Assembly (NCBI GenBank): GCA_011372335.1
Contig: DRSY01000125.1
Span: forward strand, 1-6,019
Reading direction: 5' to 3'
Origin: Candidatus Woesearchaeota archaeon
GTDB taxonomy: Archaea; Nanobdellota; Nanobdellia; Woesearchaeales; SM23-78
Length of the DNA stretch: 6,019 nucleotides
Position 1 is the stretch's first letter. Each line of letters begins with the position of its first letter. The notes under the pieces are model-generated. The model saw nothing but the letters and a program-made list of their open reading frames with translations, was not told the DNA's origin and did no database searches. The translations under genes were made by a program, and so were the position numbers. Of this stretch, positions 1-6,019 are shown piece by piece.

Positions 1-116
1 AATTCATAGTAAGGCACTCTTGCAACACTCCTCTTTTTGGGTTTGTTATCTGCAAGTGCTTCAGCTATTCTCCTAGCCGCATTTGGCTTCTCACTAATGA
101 TTAGTTCGTAACTCAT
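1..116 (-). CDS. topA: DNA topoisomerase IA, N-terminal fragment (cut by window edge)
   Basis: Type I topoisomerases of this family cut one DNA strand through a tyrosine and relax negative supercoils. Only the first 38 codons are visible, reading from an ATG at 116 to the window edge with no stop. The peptide starts MSYELIISEKPNAARRIAEA and continues to a VPYYE segment. The hydrophobic strand followed by SEKPNAA is the opening motif of the TOPRIM domain; Glu9 matches the conserved metal/acid-base glutamate, and the EKPNAA form is typical of archaeal TopA rather than the bacterial ESPAKA form. The ATG is favoured because the TOPRIM strand begins at residue 4, as usual in this family, and because a TATA-like box lies 25-33 nt upstream. 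The tyrosine domain and any zinc fingers are outside the window. Reverse gyrase also has a TOPRIM domain, but it is internal, so that is unlikely. Identity is good despite the short length. Confidence 0.85.
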   Translation of the reverse strand, partial: MSYELIISEKPNAARRIAEALADNKPKKRSVARVPYYE

Positions 117-140
117 GAAAACTAGAGAAGTTAAGAAATA

Positions 141-149
141 ATATAAAAA
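141..149 (-). promoter_or_regulatory. Candidate TATA box for topA
   Basis: The minus strand reads TTTTTATAT here, 25-33 nt upstream of the topA ATG at 116, and matches the archaeal TATA consensus. At the usual spacing of about 25 nt from box to transcription start, the transcript would begin at or within a few bases of the ATG, so the mRNA is probably leaderless. No Shine-Dalgarno sequence is visible before the ATG, which agrees with that. The 130-nt gap between dph2 and topA holds nothing else that I recognise. Confidence 0.5.
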
Positions 150-246
150 GTTATGGATTTTTAGGATTTTCAGAATTTTTATTTATTCTTTATTAGGAAT
201 TAATAAGACAGATTAATACAAGAATCCTAGTTTAATATGATCTTTT

Positions 247-510
247 TTATTCCCACTCACTATGCCCGAACTGGATGATTAAATCAACACCCAGTCTTTT
301 GGTTTCCGTCGGAACATCGCATGCTCCGAAACAACTCCCAGCCCAGAACCAAATCTTTACGTTTTTACTAATCCTTTTTTCTAATTCTTTTTTTATTTCT
401 TTTGCTCTTGGCTTAAGACCGTCTGCTAGTTGGATAAGAACAGTCTTTGCCTTTAATTGCTTTATTCTCTCTGCTACTCTGCTCAGTTCCAGATCATAAT
501 CCTGTATCAT
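247..510 (-). CDS. dph2: Truncated Dph2-type diphthamide synthase, N-terminal domain only
   Basis: Dph2 is an unusual radical-SAM enzyme that moves the 3-amino-3-carboxypropyl group of SAM onto a histidine of elongation factor 2, the first step of diphthamide synthesis. The 87-residue product matches the start of the family: YDLELSRV at residues 5-12, VLIQLADGLKPRA at 24-36, CFGACD at 60-65 and the FGHS strand end at 81-84. It then stops three residues later. Intact archaeal proteins are about 330-340 residues. Cys64 fits the first of the three cysteines that hold the 4Fe-4S cluster; the other two lie in domains that are absent. None of the three minus-strand frames between 117 and 246 continues the protein. 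The ATG at 510 is chosen because a TATA-like box sits 28-35 nt upstream and family similarity begins there; an in-frame ATG at 582 would add 24 residues unlike the family. It is probably a pseudogene or half of a split gene, and unlikely to be active alone. Confidence 0.8.
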   Translation of the reverse strand: MIQDYDLELSRVAERIKQLKAKTVLIQLADGLKPRAKEIKKELEKRISKNVKIWFWAGSCFGACDVPTETKRLGVDLIIQFGHSEWE

Positions 511-537
511 CCTAAAATTATGAGAAGCCCGTGTTTG

Positions 538-545
538 TTTATAAA
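538..545 (-). promoter_or_regulatory. Candidate TATA box for the dph2 fragment
   Basis: The minus strand reads AAATATTTATAAAC around here, with the core TTTATAAA 28-35 nt upstream of the ATG at 510. That spacing predicts a transcript beginning a few bases before the ATG. The box supports the start at 510 over the in-frame ATG at 582 and suggests that the truncated gene may still be transcribed. Confidence 0.5.
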
Positions 546-627
546 TATTTATGAAACGTTTTTTGCTTATGCACAGAAACAAGCGGTTTTTTTCTGCTTA
601 GTCTTGATCTCCCAGCTTTCTTTTTTA

Positions 628-1497
628 TTATTTCTCTTTTCCTTTCTTTTTTTCTTTTTTTCCTTTCCCAACCTCTACTTTGCCTTCTTCTTTTCTTTCT
701 TCTTCATTCCCATCTCCTTTTTTATCTTCTATTTCTTCTTCACCGTCTTTTTCCATATCCTTTTTCTGCTTTTCTTCTGCTCTTTCCTTGTCTCCTCCTT
801 TTATTTCACTCTTCTCTTCCTTTTTTTCTTCTTCTCCTATTTCTCTCCTCTCTTCTTGCACCCCTGCTTTTTTCTCTTCTTTAAAATGAGTTCTCATCTC
901 TTTTGGTCTTATTACCCTGACACCTTCCTTTTCAATAATCCTAAAACTTCTTATTGTAGAACTCTTTATGGGGGTTATATTAGAAGCTACATTGCCAAGG
1001 TGCTTTTGCAGTTTGAAACTCATAATCTCCTCAACCAGCTTATCGTATGTGAGCTTGTTTGCGAGGCTGGCTAAGGCGTTCCTCACGCTTAATCTTATAC
1101 TCGTCGCAGTTGAGTTATTCACAACAGTATTAGTAATTATTAATGGCTTAACCCTTACTTTTTTATTATCACTCGTAGCTATAACAATAGAATCGCTTAT
1201 CTTGGTTCTTCCTCTCCTCACAATCCTCTTCACACTGCTAGGCATCATCTCAAAGCCTAGCACTTCTGTCATCCCTTTCCCGTCCTGCACCTTGTTAATC
1301 CTTATGATTACATTAATCTGTTGGTTCCTCGGGTTTCCTGTGAGACTCATCATGTTAACACTGAAAACCCTGTTAAGCACAGCTTCTGATTCATAGAGAG
1401 GTATCTCCCCTATGATTTGCTCATTGAATAGTTTTGGAGCTAGGATGGGGAACCACTTCTTCTTTTTTACTCTTGGTCTTGTTGTTTGTCTAGCCAT
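628..1497 (-). CDS. rps3ae: 30S ribosomal protein eS1 (S3Ae) with long charged C-terminal tail
   Basis: eS1 is a protein of the small ribosomal subunit in archaea and eukaryotes and sits on the platform near the mRNA exit. Residues 1-205 are a recognisable family member: a basic start with KKKKWFPILAP at 11-21, GEIPLYE at 30-36, a GFEMMPSSVKRIVRRGRTKI stretch at 81-100, and RNALASLANKLTYDKLVEEI at 139-158. Archaeal eS1 proteins usually end near residue 200-225. This one runs to 289, and residues 206-289 are low-complexity, about 70% charged (roughly 32 acidic and 28 basic), with a lysine-rich end after residue 272. The ATG at 1497 gives the typical MARQ-like start and has a TATA-like box 30-39 nt upstream. 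The frame is open to a TAA at 628, so the tail is encoded rather than caused by an obvious frameshift. Core identity is very secure; the role of the tail is unknown. Confidence 0.96.
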   Translation of the reverse strand: MARQTTRPRVKKKKWFPILAPKLFNEQIIGEIPLYESEAVLNRVFSVNMMSLTGNPRNQQINVIIRINKVQDGKGMTEVLGFEMMPSSVKRIVRRGRTKISDSIVIATSDNKKVRVKPLIITNTVVNNSTATSIRLSVRNALASLANKLTYDKLVEEIMSFKLQKHLGNVASNITPIKSSTIRSFRIIEKEGVRVIRPKEMRTHFKEEKKAGVQEERREIGEEEKKEEKSEIKGGDKERAEEKQKKDMEKDGEEEIEDKKGDGNEEERKEEGKVEVGKGKKEKKKGKEK

Positions 1498-1526
1498 GGG
1501 TCTTTCTCCCTCTGGAAATATGAACG

Positions 1527-1536
1527 ATTTATAAAT
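1527..1536 (-). promoter_or_regulatory. Candidate TATA box for eS1
   Basis: The minus strand reads ATTTATAAAT, a self-complementary sequence close to the archaeal TATA consensus, 30-39 nt upstream of the eS1 ATG at 1497. Transcription would be expected to start only about 5-10 nt before the ATG. A purine-rich GAGGGAG lies about 10-16 nt before the ATG but may fall outside such a short leader. The rest of the 139-nt gyrB-eS1 gap also contains TTTTTATAAT on the minus strand near 1614-1623, just after the gyrB stop, which could be a second, weaker box or part of a U-rich end. Confidence 0.55.
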
Positions 1537-1636
1537 GTTTTGCGTGTTTAGGGGGTATAACTCCTGTGAATTCTCTTAGTTACCACTTTTAGGATGCCCT
1601 TTTTTGATTGGAGTATTATAAAAATATTTGGTTCTG

Positions 1637-3828
<2,192 letters not shown>

Positions 3829-4482
3829 TTATTTTCGTTTTAATACGTACTCCACTTCTGAATTGTACTCTGAGAAGACATGGGCTGAGTGAGCGATTGT
3901 GGTGAGGCTTCCTAGTTCTAAACCAAGGCTCTGAGCAACGTATCTTTGTAATAAGTAGACTTGGTAGATGTTTGCAGGCCAGCCTATGAACATGTCATTA
4001 CTCCTTATCATCGTTGTAACTAAGAGTTTTCCATCTGTTATTTTGAAGAGTATGCTTATCAGGCTCGGGGTTTCCTTTACTCCTATCTTTGAGTCGATTA
4101 CTGGGTTGTAGAGCACAATAAGTGCTTTCCTTGATCTTGGTTGTCTTTTCAGCACTGGGATGATGAAGTCGTCTACTTGGTTCTTTGTATCCGCGTAGTT
4201 GAATATTCTTGCTCCGTACGTGTAGTGGTATACGAACGAAGTTTCTTTTTTAAAGAAGACATCTTCTAGCTCGTCAAGTTCGGGGTATTCCCATTTTTTT
4301 AAGTCTTTCATTACTTCTACTGGTTTGGTAATGTCTTGTGCAGGATTATTTATTCTTATGACTAAGTTGATGATTTCTTTTAAGACTCTATTATCAGCAT
4401 CTATTGTTTCTTTTCCTTGCTCTGTGATTATTCTCAGACTTGCTCTCCATGCTTCGTATGTTGAGTCTCTTATTATCTCCAT
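3829..4482 (-). CDS. Thymidylate synthase (ThyA) family protein, catalytic Cys replaced by Ser
   Basis: ThyA enzymes methylate dUMP to dTMP with methylene-tetrahydrofolate. The 217-residue length suits the compact archaeal branch (bacterial proteins are about 264). Clear family marks are YTYGARI at 87-93, RKALIVLYNP at 118-127, RSNDMFIGWPAN at 160-171 and the AHSAHVF segment at 197-203. Using E. coli numbering minus six, Arg166, Ser167, Asp169, Asn177 and His207 are matched by Arg160, Ser161, Asp163, Asn171 and His201. With the same exact offset, the nucleophile Cys146 falls on Ser140 (TPSLIS, codon AGC) and Tyr209 on Phe203. Retention of Asn171 suggests a uracil-type pyrimidine nucleotide could still bind, but ordinary thymidylate synthesis should be strongly impaired. 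It may be a pseudoenzyme, a repurposed nucleotide-binding protein or a recently inactivated gene. The ATG at 4482 is the natural start; AAAGG lies about 10 nt upstream. I leave the symbol blank because thyA function is doubtful. Confidence 0.9.
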   Translation of the reverse strand: MEIIRDSTYEAWRASLRIITEQGKETIDADNRVLKEIINLVIRINNPAQDITKPVEVMKDLKKWEYPELDELEDVFFKKETSFVYHYTYGARIFNYADTKNQVDDFIIPVLKRQPRSRKALIVLYNPVIDSKIGVKETPSLISILFKITDGKLLVTTMIRSNDMFIGWPANIYQVYLLQRYVAQSLGLELGSLTTIAHSAHVFSEYNSEVEYVLKRK

Positions 4483-4639
4483 CTTAAAAAAACCTTTTTT
4501 TATTCTTTTTCACACTACCTTTCGCTTATCTTTTATTCTTAGTATCTCGGTTAATCCTGTTTTTATTTTTTTTATGTTCTTGTTCTGCTCTCCTGTGTTT
4601 TTTTCTTGTGTTTCTCTGGTTACGCAATTTTTCTTTGTT
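4483..4639. other. Purine-rich spacer between the unknown gene and the ThyA homologue
   Basis: This 157-nt gap has no reading frame worth calling. On the minus strand it is rich in A and AG runs, like the gyrB leader, with an AAAAAAAGG/TTTTTTT motif just before the ThyA-like ATG. I find no strong TATA box, so the ThyA-like gene may be co-transcribed with the gene upstream of it. Confidence 0.35.
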
Positions 4640-6019
4640 CTATTCTATGAAGTTTGTGAGTTTTAGCTCTCCTTTCCTCTCTTTGAAGTCAATAGTGACT
4701 AAAGGTAAATAATAGGTGTTCTTGAGGAAGATGAGCTCTCTTGTCATATCCCTCGGGGTGTATTCACCGCTTCTAAAGAAGCGTATCCTGTCTCCGCCGT
4801 CAAGGATTCTGAATAATCGCTCTCTTATGTTCATGTAACTCGTTATTTCAGGCGAGTGGTAGTCTTTGAATTTTCGAATAGTGGTCTTTATGTATTTCCT
4901 GCTTGAGAGGTTCTTAGCAAATTTTCTGAACACACTGGAGAACACTATGTCAAAGTTGAAGGGTATGCCGCATGCTCTGTAAATAGTGTGTTGTGTGGAG
5001 CAGAACTTCTTGATTTCCTGTCTTGTGCTTTCTAATAAGTCAATGATGTGTTCTTGTTTCTTTTCTCTCCAATCATAGTTCCAGAGCCGTATATAGTTCC
5101 TGGTATAAGCAAAGAACTTCTTGGTATACGGCTTGTTTAACTCGTTAAGCCTCTTGAAGTATTCGTTGGACTTCTTGTTCTGTATTATGTTGATTTTTAG
5201 CAGGGTTTTTGCTGTTTTAATAATTAGGCTTCTGAAATCAGCTGCGCTTAGATCTTCTTTAAAGAACCTGTACACGTCTATAGCAATACTTGTGCTGGCT
5301 ATTACTAAACCAAGGGTTTTTCCTCTTATGTTTTCTTCGTAATCAGCCCATTCGTGTTCTCGAATAGTGTATGGCCCTGCTTTTCCGATGATGATTGGAG
5401 CGTTGTGTATCTCTTTGTTATGAATGTTTAGTTTTATCTCTTCTTTTGAGAATTCTGAAACAATGTTCCTAAACAGGGCTTCGTGGGTTTTGACTTCTTT
5501 ACTCTGAGTCTTGAACACAACTGTTATGTTTCGAGGATTTATTCTTGCAAAGGATTTTATGAACTCGTACACCTTGTTATCATCACTGATGTTCCTGGTA
5601 TTGATTATGAGGCTTACAACTCTTTCATGGTCCCGGGTATCAATATCAAGCCTTCTTAGGAATTCATCCAGGTTTTCCAGACTGTTATTCTCGATTAGGT
5701 GTTCGAAGTTGTTAAGGCCGAGGGCGTCGTTTATCTCTGAGAATAAGCTGTATGCCTGGTTGTAGAATTTGTTCAGCCCTGTGTAGTTCGTGCTTTCTAG
5801 TAGTATGCAGTTGAGCTTGCTAATCCATCCTTCGGAGTCGTATTTGTGCACAATGTTTTTTTCCTCGTACTTCTCTATGAGGCTGGTGGAGATTGAGGGT
5901 TTTGATATGATTATTCGTCTGTGTTTCTTTTCTATGATAAGCTCTCCTTCTTCTATGCATAAGGCGAAGTACTTCTCTCCTTTGCCTTTCATAGAGGTTA
6001 CTTTTAGTATTCCGTCTTC
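4640..6019 (-). CDS. Uncharacterised protein, possible degenerate PLD-like domain (5' end outside window)
   Basis: I do not recognise this protein with confidence. The frame stays open to the window edge: the first ATG is at 5992, but nine further in-frame codons (EDGILKVTS) precede it, reading like a continuing beta strand, with no Shine-Dalgarno or TATA box near that ATG. The gene therefore probably starts beyond 6019. Numbering from the ATG at 5992, residues 1-120 are mixed strand and helix. Residues 124-247 alternate strands and helices (VVSLIIN, ITVVFK, IKLNI, PIIIG, LGLVIAS) and end in a helix ending FFKED. The pattern IHNAPIIIG, then HEW at 213-215, then LGLVIAS resembles the end of a phospholipase-D-like domain, but the HxKxxxxD motif would read H-N-A-P-I-I-I-G, lacking Lys and Asp. 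Residues 250-450 are mostly helical and basic, with no cysteine pairs, signal peptide or membrane segment. A fold-only or inactive nuclease-like role is a guess; coding status is secure. Confidence 0.8.
   Translation of the reverse strand, partial: EDGILKVTSMKGKGEKYFALCIEEGELIIEKKHRRIIISKPSISTSLIEKYEEKNIVHKYDSEGWISKLNCILLESTNYTGLNKFYNQAYSLFSEINDALGLNNFEHLIENNSLENLDEFLRRLDIDTRDHERVVSLIINTRNISDDNKVYEFIKSFARINPRNITVVFKTQSKEVKTHEALFRNIVSEFSKEEIKLNIHNKEIHNAPIIIGKAGPYTIREHEWADYEENIRGKTLGLVIASTSIAIDVYRFFKEDLSAADFRSLIIKTAKTLLKINIIQNKKSNEYFKRLNELNKPYTKKFFAYTRNYIRLWNYDWREKKQEHIIDLLESTRQEIKKFCSTQHTIYRACGIPFNFDIVFSSVFRKFAKNLSSRKYIKTTIRKFKDYHSPEITSYMNIRERLFRILDGGDRIRFFRSGEYTPRDMTRELIFLKNTYYLPLVTIDFKERKGELKLTNFIE

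Noticed and set aside
117..246. Frameshifted continuation of Dph2 downstream of its stop
   Set aside because: The minus strand here is AT-rich with stops in the frames and shows no Dph2-like residues, so a single frameshift does not explain the truncation.
511..582. 24-residue N-terminal extension of the Dph2 fragment from the ATG at 582
   Set aside because: The added residues do not resemble Dph2, and the putative TATA box lies inside them; the ATG at 510 fits better.
457..1074. Plus-strand open frame rich in F, S and L opposite eS1
   Set aside because: It is the complement of the polypurine eS1 tail; the composition follows directly from that, and the eS1 frame on the other strand is well supported.
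4640..6019. Argonaute MID/PIWI similarity in the unknown protein (ITVVFKTQS segment)
   Set aside because: A single hydrophobic strand resembled the MID region, but no catalytic tetrad or phosphate-binding motif follows; the degenerate PLD-like reading fits the spacing better.

Overview
This window comes from an archaeal chromosome. The evidence is ribosomal protein eS1 (S3Ae), a Dph2 homologue, an archaeal-length thymidylate synthase homologue, an archaeal-style topoisomerase IA N-terminus, and archaeal TATA boxes about 25-40 nt upstream of start codons. The base composition is AT-rich. A bacterial-type gyrB, a decayed or split dph2 and a ThyA homologue without its catalytic cysteine would fit a gene-reduced lineage such as a DPANN archaeon. 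That placement is inference; no rRNA is present to test it.

All six recognisable genes lie on the minus strand. Reading in the direction of transcription (right to left): (1) 6019-4640, an unrecognised protein of at least 459 residues, still open at the window edge, whose middle faintly resembles a degenerate phospholipase-D-like domain; (2) 4482-3829, a ThyA-family protein with Ser at the catalytic Cys position; (3) a 308-nt gap with possible promoters, short stems and a very A-rich leader; (4) 3520-1637, complete DNA gyrase subunit B; (5) 1497-628, ribosomal protein eS1 with an 84-residue K/E-rich tail; (6) 510-247, an 87-residue piece of the Dph2 N-terminal domain; (7) 116-1, the first 38 codons of a type IA topoisomerase (TOPRIM start), running off the window.

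Functionally the window mixes DNA topology (gyrB, topA), nucleotide metabolism (ThyA-like) and translation (eS1, diphthamide synthesis). Gaps of roughly 120-310 nt and separate TATA-like boxes before topA, dph2 and eS1 suggest several transcription units rather than one tight operon. gyrA is not in the window.

The points most worth checking are the missing nucleophile in the ThyA homologue, the Dph2 fragment carrying only one of the family's three cluster cysteines, the charged tail on eS1, and the unidentified 459-residue protein. No mobile element, CRISPR array, tRNA or rRNA was seen.
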